Assembly: GCA_002813895.1 (NCBI GenBank)
Contig: CP024912.1
Span: 2,294,001 to 2,358,000, forward strand
Direction of reading: 5' to 3'
DNA from: Cyanobacterium sp. HL-69
Lineage (GTDB): Bacteria; Cyanobacteriota; Cyanobacteriia; Cyanobacteriales; Cyanobacteriaceae
DNA length: 64,000 nt
Shown: piece after piece, positions 45,002 to 55,559 of the stretch
Layout of the letters: every line of letters begins with the position of its first letter
How positions within the stretch are numbered: position 1 is the stretch's first letter
Translations under genes and position numbers: made by a program
Notes under the pieces: generated by a model
Told to the model about the DNA's origin: nothing
What the model saw: the letters and a program-made list of their open reading frames with translations, nothing else
The model's database searches: none

Positions 45002-47912
45002 AAAATGTACGGCTATGAAAAGGTTTAATCGCTCCCTTGGTCAAATTACCATGACTAAAACAATCATTGGCGTGGGAGCTATCACACTTATTTTTAATGG
45101 GATAGGATATTTTTATCTTCGTCATCTAATTAGGGATAGTATCCTTGGCTATGTGACCAGAAATACGGACATTGTAGTTCAAAGAGAAAGTCAAATTTTT
45201 ATTGAAGCAGAAAAAAATAATCAAATATTAAAAGATAGACTGATTCAAGAGATCAACACAATTAACCCTGATAATCTCCAACTTTTCGATGAAATAGTCG
45301 AAAGAAGAGAAGACGGTACCATCAGAAATGTTCTTCCTCTAAATACATTAGATACCCCTGGAGTGTTTTTGGGTACCAATGTTGATATTGATGAGGAAAT
45401 GAGAGATAGAGTTGTTAAATTTTTTGATAATGTGCGATCGTATGGTTTAGCATGGCAAAAAACTTTTGTAAATACTTATATTCACATTCCCGAAAATGGC
45501 ATTGTTATTTATATGCCTAATTATCCGTGGACTGAGGAGGCAGAAGCTGAAAAAATTATCACCACCGACGAATCTTTTCAAATTAGTACTCCAGAAAATA
45601 ACCCCGAAAGAGAAACTGCTTGGACAAGAATTTATTATGATGCAACTCAAGCTGACTGGATGGTTTCCAGTGTTACTCCTATCGATAACGCTCAAGGTGA
45701 ACAAGTTGGTAATATCGGTCATGATATTTTAATTGGGGAATTACAAGAAAGAACCATTAATGATGCTATAGAAGGTACTTATAATGTTATTTTTGACCAA
45801 AAAGCAAGATTAATTGTTCATCCTCAACTACTAGAAAGGATTCAAGAAGCGGAAAGTCGAGATAATGTTACTGAAGCGGAATTAGATAGTATTGGTAATA
45901 CCTATGATTTAGATTTTTTCCTGAAATTAATGGATGAAATTGATCCTGATCAAAAAATTAATGGCACTGTTAAAATCCATAATCAAACTAACAAGGAATA
46001 TTATATTGTTAGCCAAATAGAAGGTCCTGATTGGTACTGGGTAACGGTCGTACCAGAATCTTGGGTTGGTAATCAAGTCTTTATTGTCACTAGAACTTTA
46101 ATTTTGGTTGGTATATTATCTCTGACAGTAATCATTTTGATCATTTCTTCTTTAATTCGGAATGATATTGAAAAACCGATTAATGATTTAATGTATGCGA
46201 CAGAAACTGTCGCCCAAGGAAATTTAAAGTATCAAATGAGTATTAACCGTCGTGATGAATTAGGTCATTTGGGTTATTTATTCAATCAGATGGCTGAAAA
46301 ATTAAGAGACTCTTTTGATTCTTTAGCAAAAACCAACGAAGAGTTAGAAATTAGGGTCAAAGAGCGTACCCAAGAACTAGAAGAGGCGAAGGAGTTAGCA
46401 GAGGAAGCCAATCAGGCAAAAAGCTCTTTTCTGGCAAATATGAGCCATGAGCTACGTACCCCTCTCAATGCCATTATTGGTTATGGAGAACTTTTGCAAG
46501 AGGAAGCAGAAGAGATGGAAGAAGATGATTTTGTGGAGGATTTAAAGAAGATTCAGGGAGCAGGAAAACATTTGTTGGGCTTAATCAATGATATTTTAGA
46601 TATTTCCAAGATTGAGGCAGGAAAGATGGAGCTTTATCTTGAAGAGTTTAAAGTATCTTCTGTTATTGCGGATATTATGTTGACGATTCAGCCTTTGATT
46701 GAAAAAAATAATAATACCCTTGAAGTCAATTATCCTGATGATTTGGGTTCTATGGTGGGTGATGTGACTAAAATTCGTCAAAATATGTTCAATTTATTGA
46801 GTAATGCCAGTAAGTTTACTGACCATGGAGTAATAACCATGACCATTAATAAGTATCAAATAGAGGGGCAAGATTGGATTTTCTTTGAAGTTAAGGATAC
46901 TGGTATTGGTATGACCCCTAAGCAACAAGCTAAATTATTTGACGCCTTTTCTCAGGCTGATGCTTCTACGACGAGAAAATATGGTGGCACGGGTTTAGGA
47001 TTAACTATTACTAAAAAATTCTGTGAAATGATGGGAGGATATATTGATTTGGACAGTGAAGAAGGAGTAGGAACGACTTTTACTATTCACTTACCTGCAG
47101 TGGTTCAAGATATTAAAAAGTCTGAGGTAAATGTGGAGGAAATTATTAATCAATCTGTAGAGGGGAACGAACATTATAAACATATCTTAATTATTGATGA
47201 TGATGTTACTACCCACGATGTGATTCAGGGTTATCTCAAGAATGAAAACTTTACCATTACTGCAACTATAGATCCTGAACGGGGCTTAGAGTTAGCTAGA
47301 GAATTGATGCCTGATGTGATTATTTTAGATGTGATTATGCCTAAAATGGATGGCTGGTCTGTTTTAACAGAATTAAAAGCTGATCCTGAGTTGACTCATA
47401 TACCCGTGATTATGGCTACAATTGTTAGCGATCGCAGCATAGGTTATACCTTGGGAGCGACAGACTATATTACTAAACCTTTGAATCAGGTCAAACTTAA
47501 AAATATTCTCAATAAATATCAGTCTTCCTCCGAAAATATAGTTATGGTTGTGGACGACGATGAAGGCACAAGAAGAATGATGCGTCGTTTACTAGAGAAA
47601 GAAGATTGGCAAGTCATAGAAGCTGAAGATGGTGAAGATGGTATAAAAAAAATAAAATCACAAATTCCAAAGTTAATCTTATTAGACTTGATGATGCCAA
47701 AAATCGATGGATTTCAATTTATTAATATTTTACGTGAAAATCCAGCGTGGAATGATATACCTGTTATAATTGTTACGGCAAAAGATCTTGATGATGAAGA
47801 TCGCCAAAAGCTTAATTCTCACGTACAAGATATTATTCAAAAAGGTGATTATGACCGCCAAGTTTTACTTAAGGAAATGCGTCGTTTGATCAGTCATGTC
47901 ACTACTAATTAA
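44973..47912 (+). CDS. Cache-domain hybrid sensor histidine kinase with two receivers
   Basis: This 979-residue membrane sensor has a TM helix at about 27-45, a periplasmic Cache/PDC sensory domain (about 50-365), and a second TM at about 369-393. HAMP (393-446) and a coiled coil (450-485) follow. The dimerisation helix has phospho-His near 492 ([15 protein letters not shown]). The ATPase domain has [16 protein letters not shown] and GGTGLGLTI. Two receivers close the protein: REC1 about 739-850 with [10 protein letters not shown] and REC2 about 856-975 with [10 protein letters not shown]. The first ATG overlaps the NRPS-like gene by 29 bases; a start at 45015, 13 bases after that stop, is equally possible. 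Either way the two genes are probably one transcript. The Cache ligand is unknown; amino acids are common ligands. Confidence 0.92.
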   Translation: MKFKKEETPKKCTAMKRFNRSLGQITMTKTIIGVGAITLIFNGIGYFYLRHLIRDSILGYVTRNTDIVVQRESQIFIEAEKNNQILKDRLIQEINTINPDNLQLFDEIVERREDGTIRNVLPLNTLDTPGVFLGTNVDIDEEMRDRVVKFFDNVRSYGLAWQKTFVNTYIHIPENGIVIYMPNYPWTEEAEAEKIITTDESFQISTPENNPERETAWTRIYYDATQADWMVSSVTPIDNAQGEQVGNIGHDILIGELQERTINDAIEGTYNVIFDQKARLIVHPQLLERIQEAESRDNVTEAELDSIGNTYDLDFFLKLMDEIDPDQKINGTVKIHNQTNKEYYIVSQIEGPDWYWVTVVPESWVGNQVFIVTRTLILVGILSLTVIILIISSLIRNDIEKPINDLMYATETVAQGNLKYQMSINRRDELGHLGYLFNQMAEKLRDSFDSLAKTNEELEIRVKERTQELEEAKELAEEANQAKSSFLANMSHELRTPLNAIIGYGELLQEEAEEMEEDDFVEDLKKIQGAGKHLLGLINDILDISKIEAGKMELYLEEFKVSSVIADIMLTIQPLIEKNNNTLEVNYPDDLGSMVGDVTKIRQNMFNLLSNASKFTDHGVITMTINKYQIEGQDWIFFEVKDTGIGMTPKQQAKLFDAFSQADASTTRKYGGTGLGLTITKKFCEMMGGYIDLDSEEGVGTTFTIHLPAVVQDIKKSEVNVEEIINQSVEGNEHYKHILIIDDDVTTHDVIQGYLKNENFTITATIDPERGLELARELMPDVIILDVIMPKMDGWSVLTELKADPELTHIPVIMATIVSDRSIGYTLGATDYITKPLNQVKLKNILNKYQSSSENIVMVVDDDEGTRRMMRRLLEKEDWQVIEAEDGEDGIKKIKSQIPKLILLDLMMPKIDGFQFINILRENPAWNDIPVIIVTAKDLDDEDRQKLNSHVQDIIQKGDYDRQVLLKEMRRLISHVTTN

Positions 47913-47965
47913 CATCTCAAATATTACATAATCTTGATTTCTTAATAACCTATTTAATAAAATTT

Positions 47966-48328
47966 ATGCACAAAATTCTATTAGTTGAAGATAATGAAAT
48001 GAATAGAGATATGCTTTCCCGTCGTCTTAAACGCAAAGGCTATGAGATTATTATTGCTGTAGATGGAGGAGAGGGAATCGCAAAAGCTATTTCAGAAAAA
48101 CCAGACCTAATCCTCATGGATATGAGTTTGCCTGTTATGGACGGCTGGACAGCCACAGAGCATCTCAAGCAAAAAGAGGAAACGAAAATGACTCCCATCA
48201 TTGCTCTGACTGCCCATGCCATGGCAGGAGACTATGAAAGAGCGATGAAAGCAGGGTGTGATGATTATGATACAAAACCCATTGAACTACCCCGTTTATT
48301 GAGTAAAATCAAGGCTTTTTTAGATTAA
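47966..48328 (+). CDS. CheY-like response regulator
   Basis: This 120-residue receiver domain has the acidic pair E8-D9 and phospho-acceptor Asp52 in LILMDMSLPVMDGW. The switch Thr (ALTAHAM) and Lys (DTKP) are present, and there is no output domain. It lies 53 bases after the hybrid kinase and 28 bases before icfG on the same strand, so it is a likely phosphorelay step between the Cache kinase and the phosphatase or another partner. Confidence 0.94.
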   Translation: MHKILLVEDNEMNRDMLSRRLKRKGYEIIIAVDGGEGIAKAISEKPDLILMDMSLPVMDGWTATEHLKQKEETKMTPIIALTAHAMAGDYERAMKAGCDDYDTKPIELPRLLSKIKAFLD

Positions 48329-48356
48329 AATAACAGCTTAAAATTGTGACAAAAAA

Positions 48357-50150
48357 ATGAGTAAAATATCTAAACATATTAAAGAAATTACTGAACTTAA
48401 TCCTTCCATTATTGCTAGTCTTCGTCATGATTTAAGAACCCCTATTAATGCCATTTTAGGATATAGCGAAATGTTGCTCGAAGATTTGAGCGAATTAGAA
48501 GAAGAACAAGAGATCACTCTTAATCAACCAATAATAAAGCAACTAAGCATAATTCAAAGAAATGGAAAGGAAATTTTATCCATTATCAACCAACTATTAA
48601 AACAGGAAAATCAATCCTTTACAAAAGAAGATTTTTCTCAAAAAATGTCTCTACTTAGAGCAAATACAGATCCCTTAATTGCTATTATTGAAAACAGCTG
48701 TGAACTGATAAAAGCTGACGAAAACAACAATAAAGAAGACCTTGCCAAAGACTTAGAAAGGATCTATAAATCATCCATCCGTCTAAAAAACTTTTTAATT
48801 GACTTGGAAAAGTTTGAGTTTATTATTCCTGTGGAAAATCCTGATGACATCAGTAATATTCCAGTCCAAGAATTTGTAGACACCCGACACCCAAAAATAG
48901 TAAAGATAGCCAAAAAACAACCTATTACAGGGCATATTCTCGCCGTTGACGACAACGAAAACAACCGAGAATTACTATACAGTCAATTGACCAGAGAAGG
49001 TTATGCTGTTAGTACCGCCATAAACGGTAAACAAGCTCTAGAAATGATTGCCCAAAAAGAATATGACCTCATTCTACTTGATTTATTAATGCCCGAAATA
49101 GACGGTTATCAAGTCTTAGAAACCCTCAAACAAGATCCTCAAAAAAAATATATCCCCGTCATCATGATTTCCGCTCTAGATGAAATGGATAACGTCATCC
49201 GCTGCATTGAAATAGGTGCCGAAGACTATCTACCCAAACCCTTCAACAAAGTTTTATTACGTGCTAGGATAAAAGCATCCTTGGAGAAAAAGAACCTGCG
49301 CGATAGAGAAATTCAATACTTAGAGAAATTAAACAAAGAATTGGAGAAAGGTAGGGAAGTGCAACTTAACTTTTTACCCTCCCAACCTCTAAAAATAACC
49401 AACTGGGAGATAGCCACCTTCTTTAAACCAGCCCGGCAAGTAGCAGGAGATTTTTATGATACTTTTACCTTACCCAACGGTAATAGCGTTTTAGTTTTAG
49501 CTGATGTCTGCGATAAAGGAGTTGGGGCCGCTCTATTTATGGGACTTTTCCGTAGCTTAATTCGCATTTTTACCCATCAACATCGCCTCGAAGGAGAAGC
49601 AAGAAATATTTTAGCTACTCATCAACCCTTAGAAACATCATGGATAGGAGAAGACGATGATATTAACCTCATTCATCTTAACGCTCTTCAAGCCGTGAGT
49701 ATTACTAATAACTATATTGCTAACAACCACGGAGACTTGGGAATGTTTGCTACCATGTTTGTAGGTATTTTGAATCCTGAAAATGGCTTAATAACCTATA
49801 TTAATGGTGGTCATGAGTCCCTCTATGTTAAAGATAGTCAGGGTAAAACTAAACTACTACTAAAATCTACTGGCCCGGCAGTAGGGATGATGCCAGGAAT
49901 GAAATTTAATTTTAAACAATTTTATTTAGAGGTTGGAGATACTCTTTTCGGTAATACTGATGGTGTAACCGATGCCCGTACCATTGATAAAGAATTCTTT
50001 CGCACTAAGAGACTAGAGGATTTGCTAGATAAACCCTATGAATCCGTGGAAATATTAGTCAATACCATTAAAGACACAGTCATTAAACATATAGGAGAAG
50101 CAGATCAATTTGATGACCTTACTATGTTAGCAGTACGTCGTCTAGCTTAA
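48357..50150 (+). CDS. icfG: IcfG-like SpoIIE/PP2C serine phosphatase with H-box and receiver domain
   Basis: This 597-residue regulator starts with a histidine-kinase-type H-box helix (SLRHDLRTPINAILGYSEML, His24) but has no N- or G-box ATPase after it. A complete receiver follows (about 195-310, LILLDLLMPEIDG with Asp near 241, LPKPF), then a coiled linker. The SpoIIE phosphatase (about 335-597) has VAGDFYDTF, LADVCDKGVGAALFMG, NTDGVTDA and DQFDDLTMLAV. In Synechocystis the icfG product dephosphorylates the locus STAS proteins and affects growth on glucose and low CO2. The upstream kinase and CheY genes are natural inputs to its receiver. Confidence 0.9.
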   Translation: MSKISKHIKEITELNPSIIASLRHDLRTPINAILGYSEMLLEDLSELEEEQEITLNQPIIKQLSIIQRNGKEILSIINQLLKQENQSFTKEDFSQKMSLLRANTDPLIAIIENSCELIKADENNNKEDLAKDLERIYKSSIRLKNFLIDLEKFEFIIPVENPDDISNIPVQEFVDTRHPKIVKIAKKQPITGHILAVDDNENNRELLYSQLTREGYAVSTAINGKQALEMIAQKEYDLILLDLLMPEIDGYQVLETLKQDPQKKYIPVIMISALDEMDNVIRCIEIGAEDYLPKPFNKVLLRARIKASLEKKNLRDREIQYLEKLNKELEKGREVQLNFLPSQPLKITNWEIATFFKPARQVAGDFYDTFTLPNGNSVLVLADVCDKGVGAALFMGLFRSLIRIFTHQHRLEGEARNILATHQPLETSWIGEDDDINLIHLNALQAVSITNNYIANNHGDLGMFATMFVGILNPENGLITYINGGHESLYVKDSQGKTKLLLKSTGPAVGMMPGMKFNFKQFYLEVGDTLFGNTDGVTDARTIDKEFFRTKRLEDLLDKPYESVEILVNTIKDTVIKHIGEADQFDDLTMLAVRRLA

Positions 50151-50303
50151 GAACTTTTCACTTAGTGAAATAGATTGTAGTTTACTTTTGCTGCTAATTT
50201 TGGAGGAATTGAGTCGTTGTTTTAATACTTTTGTCAGTGACTATTAGGATTAAGCAAAAATTCTTGTAGAATATAACCTTAGATCCTCAAAATTTAATAG
50301 TAA

Positions 50304-51176
50304 ATGGAAATAGTCAAAATTGGTATTATTGGCGGTAGTGGTTTATATAAAATGGAAGCTCTCGAAGACGTTACAGAAGTGAGTTTAGAGACTCCTTTTG
50401 GTAAACCGTCTGACAATATCATCATCGGCACATTAGACGGTACTAGAGTAGCCTTTTTAGCTCGTCATGGTACAAATCATCATCTACTACCTACCGAGTT
50501 ACCTTTTCGGGCAAATATTCATGCCATGAAACAATTAGGAGTTGATTATATTATCTCCGCTTCCGCTGTTGGCTCATTACAAGCAGAAATAAAACCCCTT
50601 GATTTTGTAATACCTGACCAATTTATCGATCGCACTTCCCAACGTACTGCCACTTTTTTCGGAGAAGGCATTGTCGCCCACATTGGTTTTGGAAATCCCG
50701 TCTGTAAAAAATTAGGAGATACCCTCGCCCAAGCCATTAAAAAACTCAATTTTCCTGATGTTGACCTCCATCAAGGTGGTACTTATGTATGTATGGAAGG
50801 ACCTGCTTTTTCTACCATCGCCGAATCAAATTTGTATCGTAGTTGGGGAGCGAGTATTATTGGCATGACCAATTTAACCGAAGCAAAACTTGCCAGAGAA
50901 GCAGAAATTGCCTACGCTACCCTTGCCCTTGTCACTGACTATGACTGTTGGAATCCAGACCATGACCATGTTACTGTGGAAACAGTGATTAATAACTTAC
51001 ATCAAAACGCCACTAATGCCCAAAAAATAATTAGGGAAACGGTGAAGTTAGTCACAGCGAATCCCTTTGAATCCGAAGCTCATTCTGCCCTCAAAACTTC
51101 TATTTTTACTCCCCTAGATAAAGCCCCAGAGGCAACGAAACAAAAGTTATTACCTATACTCAGAAAATATCTTTAG
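50304..51176 (+). CDS. mtnP: S-methyl-5'-thioadenosine phosphorylase
   Basis: This 290-residue purine-nucleoside-phosphorylase-fold enzyme splits 5'-methylthioadenosine into adenine and methylthioribose-1-phosphate in methionine salvage. Motifs are [15 protein letters not shown] at the N-terminus, [19 protein letters not shown] (phosphate site) and [15 protein letters not shown], then VTDYDCW (base recognition). The length is usual. It stands alone, 153 bases after icfG. Confidence 0.95.
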   Translation: MEIVKIGIIGGSGLYKMEALEDVTEVSLETPFGKPSDNIIIGTLDGTRVAFLARHGTNHHLLPTELPFRANIHAMKQLGVDYIISASAVGSLQAEIKPLDFVIPDQFIDRTSQRTATFFGEGIVAHIGFGNPVCKKLGDTLAQAIKKLNFPDVDLHQGGTYVCMEGPAFSTIAESNLYRSWGASIIGMTNLTEAKLAREAEIAYATLALVTDYDCWNPDHDHVTVETVINNLHQNATNAQKIIRETVKLVTANPFESEAHSALKTSIFTPLDKAPEATKQKLLPILRKYL

Positions 51177-51290
51177 GTAATGGATAATTGAGCATTGAGA
51201 ATGAAGTCTTTTTACAACTTAATCTTTTGTATTTTTGATTAAAATTATTGTTCACCTAAACCAAAAATCATATTTAAATTCAGCAATACC

Positions 51291-52130
51291 ATGATGAGAA
51301 TTTTTAAAAATTTACTTTTTGCCAAGCCCAAAACCAAAGGATTACCCCCCATGGAAAAAACAGGTAAGGGTATTCAAATTAAAAATGAAGCGGAAATTGC
51401 AATTATGCGACAATCTGCCAAAATTGTGGCAACGGTATTAAAGGAAGTTCAGGAAATTGCTCAGGCGGGAATGACGACGGCGGATTTAGATGAGTATGCG
51501 GAAAAACGCATCAGGGAAATGGGGGCAACTCCTAGTTTTAAGGGTTATCATGGTTTTCCTGCTTCTATTTGTGCTTGTATCAATGAGGAGGTTGTCCATG
51601 GTATCCCTAGCCCGAAGAAGGTAATCAAGATGGGGGATATTGTGAAGGTTGACACAGGCGCTTTTTATGATGGTTTTCACGGGGATTCTTGTGTTACTTT
51701 TCCGGTGGGTAAGGTAAAGCGTAGTACCCGTAAACTATTGGAAGTGGCGGAAACTGCTATGTATAAGGGCATTGAGCAGGTAAAAGCTGGTAATTATTTA
51801 ATGGACATTGCCGAGGCGGTGCAAGATTATGTAGAAGTCCATGGTTATACGGTGGTGGAGAATTTTGTAGGCCATGGGGTAGGTAGAAAACTTCATGAAG
51901 AGCCTTCGGTATTTAATGTGCGCACTGATGATTTACCCAATGTACGGTTAAAGGCAGGGATGACTTTGGCGATTGAACCTATTATTAACACTGGATCTAA
52001 GTATACCAGATTAATGGGCGATCGCTGGACGGTGGTGACAAAGGATAATCAGTTATCGGCCCAATTTGAACATACTGTGTTGGTTACCGACACTGGTTAT
52101 GAAATTTTAACCGATCGCACTTTAATATAA
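51291..52130 (+). CDS. map: Type I methionine aminopeptidase
   Basis: This 279-residue enzyme removes N-terminal Met from nascent proteins. All five metal ligands are in place: KVDTGAF and GDSCVTF (two Asp), [12 protein letters not shown] (His), AIEPIIN (Glu) and QFEHTVLV (Glu). An N-terminal extension of about 25 residues (basic, up to [11 protein letters not shown]) precedes the pita-bread fold; ATG 51351 inside it is an alternative start. Cyanobacteria usually have several map genes, of which this is one. Confidence 0.95.
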   Translation: MMRIFKNLLFAKPKTKGLPPMEKTGKGIQIKNEAEIAIMRQSAKIVATVLKEVQEIAQAGMTTADLDEYAEKRIREMGATPSFKGYHGFPASICACINEEVVHGIPSPKKVIKMGDIVKVDTGAFYDGFHGDSCVTFPVGKVKRSTRKLLEVAETAMYKGIEQVKAGNYLMDIAEAVQDYVEVHGYTVVENFVGHGVGRKLHEEPSVFNVRTDDLPNVRLKAGMTLAIEPIINTGSKYTRLMGDRWTVVTKDNQLSAQFEHTVLVTDTGYEILTDRTLI

Positions 52131-52174
52131 ATAGTAAGTATGTTTTAGAGGGGTTAAGAGTTATTTACCCCACT

Positions 52175-53692
52175 TTAGTTATCCTTTCCTGCCCCATATT
52201 TCCACATATCTAGGTAACGATGATAATAATAAAGTTGTTGCTCATTCATGGTTGACTCTAGAGATTTAAAAGACTTAGCAAGGGGGTATAAACCGGTAAA
52301 AAGTCCTAGGTTAGTAAAATGTTTAAACCAATCGGCGAAAACAGGTAAACCCACTTGGGGTAAAAGGGGTAAAACCAGAAGGGGATTAACGAGGGGTAAG
52401 GTTTTGGCTAATCCTGAAAATTGTACAACATCTTGTAAAAATGGTTTTAAAACATCGTCTCCCATTCTATCCATCACTTTGAATACTCCACTCATTAAAT
52501 CGTTGATTTGATTGGGGGAATAGTTTTTATCAATACCCACACTCATGGTTTTTTGGAATAACCAAGTAACGGATATGTTGGGTTGGTAGGGTTGAATTAG
52601 GTGTAAGTCTTTTGGGCTTAAACTGTCGGTTTTTAGGGCTTCGTTTATGGCTTCATTCAGGCGGGGAAGATGACGCATCATACTGCCAAAACCGCCAAAA
52701 CTGACGGGGGATTGGCTACCGCTACTGTCTCCGATGGCTAATATTCTTTGCCATGGCATTTTCAGGGGGCTGTTACTATAGGAAGGGAAAAACCCGAATA
52801 GAAAACGTTTAAAGGCGATCGCCCCTAGGTCAATATTTTGATATTCTGGTAATAGTCTAAGATACTCTTGGGTTAAATCCGTTAAACTAATTCTATCAGG
52901 GTGGGCATCCACATAGGTAAATAAATAGGTAGTGCGTCCATCCTTGGCTGGAAAAGCCTCCCAAAAATACTGACATCTATTTTCAATGGGGGAAATCGTT
53001 GCAATTAAATCCCCTGTATCATTCTTTTCAAAACCATCACCGCAACTCCCCACCACTAAACACACCCCTTCGGGTTTTTGCCCCTGTCTAGCCTGTTTCG
53101 CAATGGGAGAAAAATGCCCCATGGCATCAATTAACAATCGACTAGATATAGTTTGATTATCTAACTCTATTTTTACTCCATCATCATAAATAGTGGCAGA
53201 AATAAAAGGTTTTTTTTCTAATAAAATTCCCCCTAATTCTAAAAATTTATCTTTAACTTTTGCTAGTAATAATCTAGGACTAACTCCTATATTTAAAACA
53301 TCTTTTACCCACAACTCATAACCTTTATAAAAACTAACCCTAGCGGGATTATATTCAGTGAATATGATTTCTTCTAACTCTTTCTCAGTTAGTAAATCTA
53401 ACTCCATTAAACAACTTAATTCATGGCGAGAGATATTCCATTCTTGCTCCCTACCTTGTAAAACTCCTTTTTCAACCACAGCCACTTTATAGCCTTTTAA
53501 TGTGAGGGTTGTGGCTAAAAATATGCCTAAAGTACCTCCACAAATAACTACATCAAAGTCTGTTTCGTTAAGAGATTCTTTCTCCTCATAAATTACTTTA
53601 TTAATAGACTCATTATTGTTACGAAAATTATGCCAAAATTGATCTGCAAAGCTAAGATTTTTTTGATTATTGCCAAGAATATTTAAGTTCAT
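52175..53692 (-). CDS. cruP: CruP-type lycopene cyclase paralogue (FAD-dependent)
   Basis: This 505-residue flavoprotein has a dinucleotide-binding fold FDVVICGGTLGIFLATTL near 47-64. The CruA/CruP signature GREQEWNISRHEL follows, then LIDAMGHFSPIAKQARQGQ and GVCLVVGSCGDGF, which I recall as CruP-like. The C-terminal hydrophobic part is typical too. CruP is the conserved paralogue of the lycopene cyclase CruA in cyanobacteria and plants and is linked to reducing carotenoid epoxidation and oxidative stress. Cyclase activity is uncertain. It is convergent with map. Confidence 0.88.
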   Translation of the reverse strand: MNLNILGNNQKNLSFADQFWHNFRNNNESINKVIYEEKESLNETDFDVVICGGTLGIFLATTLTLKGYKVAVVEKGVLQGREQEWNISRHELSCLMELDLLTEKELEEIIFTEYNPARVSFYKGYELWVKDVLNIGVSPRLLLAKVKDKFLELGGILLEKKPFISATIYDDGVKIELDNQTISSRLLIDAMGHFSPIAKQARQGQKPEGVCLVVGSCGDGFEKNDTGDLIATISPIENRCQYFWEAFPAKDGRTTYLFTYVDAHPDRISLTDLTQEYLRLLPEYQNIDLGAIAFKRFLFGFFPSYSNSPLKMPWQRILAIGDSSGSQSPVSFGGFGSMMRHLPRLNEAINEALKTDSLSPKDLHLIQPYQPNISVTWLFQKTMSVGIDKNYSPNQINDLMSGVFKVMDRMGDDVLKPFLQDVVQFSGLAKTLPLVNPLLVLPLLPQVGLPVFADWFKHFTNLGLFTGLYPLAKSFKSLESTMNEQQLYYYHRYLDMWKYGAGKDN

Positions 53693-53910
53693 GATTGGTA
53701 CAGTGAAATTTATGATAAATAATTAATTATGTAAATGCACAATAGACTAAATTTTTCTTACTTTATCAATCTTAACCATTGCCCATTACCTATTCCCCAT
53801 TGCCCACCTCACTTCAACTAAATAACTTTTCCCATAAACCCTATGGATGATTGACAGGGAAGCTCATAAAAGTTGATATTAACAGTAGCATCAATTATTA
53901 AATACTTTAT

Positions 53911-54384
53911 ATGACCATTATCACTATCAACAATCAACATATTGAGAAATTAGACTTATCCCCCGTTAGTACCATGGTAGAGGAATGGGAAAAAGGAGAA
54001 GGGGTATTATCCGCCGAGCAACAAATTAAATTTAAAATTGATTATACCTTGCCTGAAAATGACCCTAGGGAGTTATCCGAAATTCCTGAAATTCGCCTTT
54101 GGTTTATAGCCCTCAATGCCCGTTACCCTTGGTTTCCTATCCTTCTCAATTGGCGTGAGGGGGAGTTAGCCCGTTATACTGCTATGGTTGTACCCCACGA
54201 GTTTAAACGGACAGAGGGCATACAATATAATCCTGAGGCGTTGGATATTTTTATAATGGGCAAAGTTTTTACTCTCCATCAATGGTTAAAATCTCAGGGA
54301 GTGACTGGTAATTCTCGTTTAAAGGCCATGGCTCAAATTTTTGGCTATGATTTAGATGATAGCTTTTTTGCCCTTCTTGGTTAA
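53911..54384 (+). CDS. CRR6 family protein (DUF1817), NDH-1 assembly factor
   Basis: This 157-residue protein contains the DUF1817 pattern [40 protein letters not shown] and [23 protein letters not shown]6 (chlororespiratory reduction 6; slr1097 in Synechocystis from memory) assists maturation of NdhI in the NDH-1 hydrophilic arm, in the cytosol. It is followed directly by yidD with one base between stop and start. Confidence 0.9.
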   Translation: MTIITINNQHIEKLDLSPVSTMVEEWEKGEGVLSAEQQIKFKIDYTLPENDPRELSEIPEIRLWFIALNARYPWFPILLNWREGELARYTAMVVPHEFKRTEGIQYNPEALDIFIMGKVFTLHQWLKSQGVTGNSRLKAMAQIFGYDLDDSFFALLG

Positions 54385-54385
54385 G

Positions 54386-54619
54386 ATGAAACATTTTTTG
54401 ATTTTACTAATTAGGGGGTATCGTGCTTTTATTTCCCCTTTGTTTCCTCCTAGTTGTCGGTTTCAGCCCACTTGCTCGGCCTATGCCCTGGAGGCGATCG
54501 CCCTTCATGGTACAATTAAAGGGAGCTATTTAGCTATAAAAAGGATCTTAAAATGTCATCCTTTTCACCCTGGGGGATATGACCCTGTACCATGTTCCCA
54601 TGACCATGATGTAAAATGA
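54386..54619 (+). CDS. yidD: Membrane protein insertion efficiency factor YidD
   Basis: This 77-residue protein has the full family signature [50 protein letters not shown] and HPGGYDPVP. It assists YidC-dependent membrane insertion. ATG 54386 gives the usual N-terminus ([12 protein letters not shown]). A longer frame from 54356 overlaps the CRR6 gene out of frame and is less likely. A hairpin terminator follows. Confidence 0.95.
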   Translation: MKHFLILLIRGYRAFISPLFPPSCRFQPTCSAYALEAIALHGTIKGSYLAIKRILKCHPFHPGGYDPVPCSHDHDVK

Positions 54620-54622
54620 GAA

Positions 54623-54668
54623 AATCTTGCTCAAAATAATAAATAGACCATAAAAGCAAGATTTTTTA
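54623..54668 (+). terminator. Terminator after yidD
   Basis: AATCTTGCT (54623-54631) pairs with AGCAAGATT (54655-54663) across a 23-base loop and is followed by TTTTT. Confidence 0.65.
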
Positions 54669-54713
54669 TAATATAAATTAAGAATAAAAATAATAGCAAC
54701 CAAACTATAACAA

Positions 54714-55385
54714 TTAACTATTTTCTCCTAGTTTCTGTAGTGAATAATTAGCAGCCTGAGATACTTGTTGATGGGCATCTTTCGCTAAATATTTTAGGGC
54801 AGAAATGCTCTTTTCTGTATTAAAATTACCTAAAGATTCAGCCAATCTTTGACGAATTAACCAGTCTTCCGATTGAGCAAAATCTAAAATGTCTCCCACA
54901 CAATCTTCGGCTTTAATTTCGCCCAAAGCAGAAATAGCTGCTTGTTGTAGTACCGTTTCCCCACTTCTGAGGGCTGCCAATAATACTTGTTTTGCCCGAA
55001 TATCTCCCAAATTGCCCAAGGATACCGCCGCACTAAACCTTACTAGCCATTGGGTATCTTCATAAAAAGCCCTTACCAAAGCATCAAAAGCCCTGATGTC
55101 ATTCAGGTAGCCCAAAGCGCCTGCCGCATCCGCCCGAATACCGTAATCAGGATCACTTTCTAATAATTTGACTAGAATAGGGTAACATTCCTCAGTTTTC
55201 TTTACCCCCAAGGCAAATACAGCCATCGAGCGCACGGGCAACACTTCATCATCAAGGACTTTTTTAATTAAAGGTACAGCATCCTCAGCATCCACTTGTC
55301 TTAGGGAAGCCAGTGCCAATAAACGATCCTTTGAATTACTACTTTCTAGGTTATCCGATATTTCTTGTAAATTAACTATACTCAT
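54714..55385 (-). CDS. HEAT-repeat protein, NblB/phycobilin-lyase-like
   Basis: This 223-residue protein consists of about six 30-residue HEAT repeats (patterns such as DEVLPVRSMAVFALG, DYGIRADAAGALG, QWLVRFSAAVSLG, ETVLQQAAISALG and DWLIRQRLAESLG). Length and repeat form match NblB, the HEAT protein needed for phycobilisome breakdown under starvation, and the related CpcE-type lyases. I cannot separate NblB from a general HEAT protein, so no symbol is given. It is divergent from rlmD. Confidence 0.8.
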   Translation of the reverse strand: MSIVNLQEISDNLESSNSKDRLLALASLRQVDAEDAVPLIKKVLDDEVLPVRSMAVFALGVKKTEECYPILVKLLESDPDYGIRADAAGALGYLNDIRAFDALVRAFYEDTQWLVRFSAAVSLGNLGDIRAKQVLLAALRSGETVLQQAAISALGEIKAEDCVGDILDFAQSEDWLIRQRLAESLGNFNTEKSISALKYLAKDAHQQVSQAANYSLQKLGENS

Positions 55386-55559
55386 TTTTGCTCAATATTT
55401 CTTTACATTTTAATTATAGTTGAAGAAAATATGATCGTTATCGGGAAAACCGTCTAAGGGAATTGATAATGGATAATTAATAATGCTTACCACCTCTCAA
55501 CACCTACCCCCCATTTATTGATATGATCTAAGTATTGTAATGGTAAAAAAATAGCTTCA

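Noticed and set aside
50156-50170. TTTCACTTAGTGAAA hairpin after icfG as a terminator
   Set aside because: Short AT-rich stem with no T-run.
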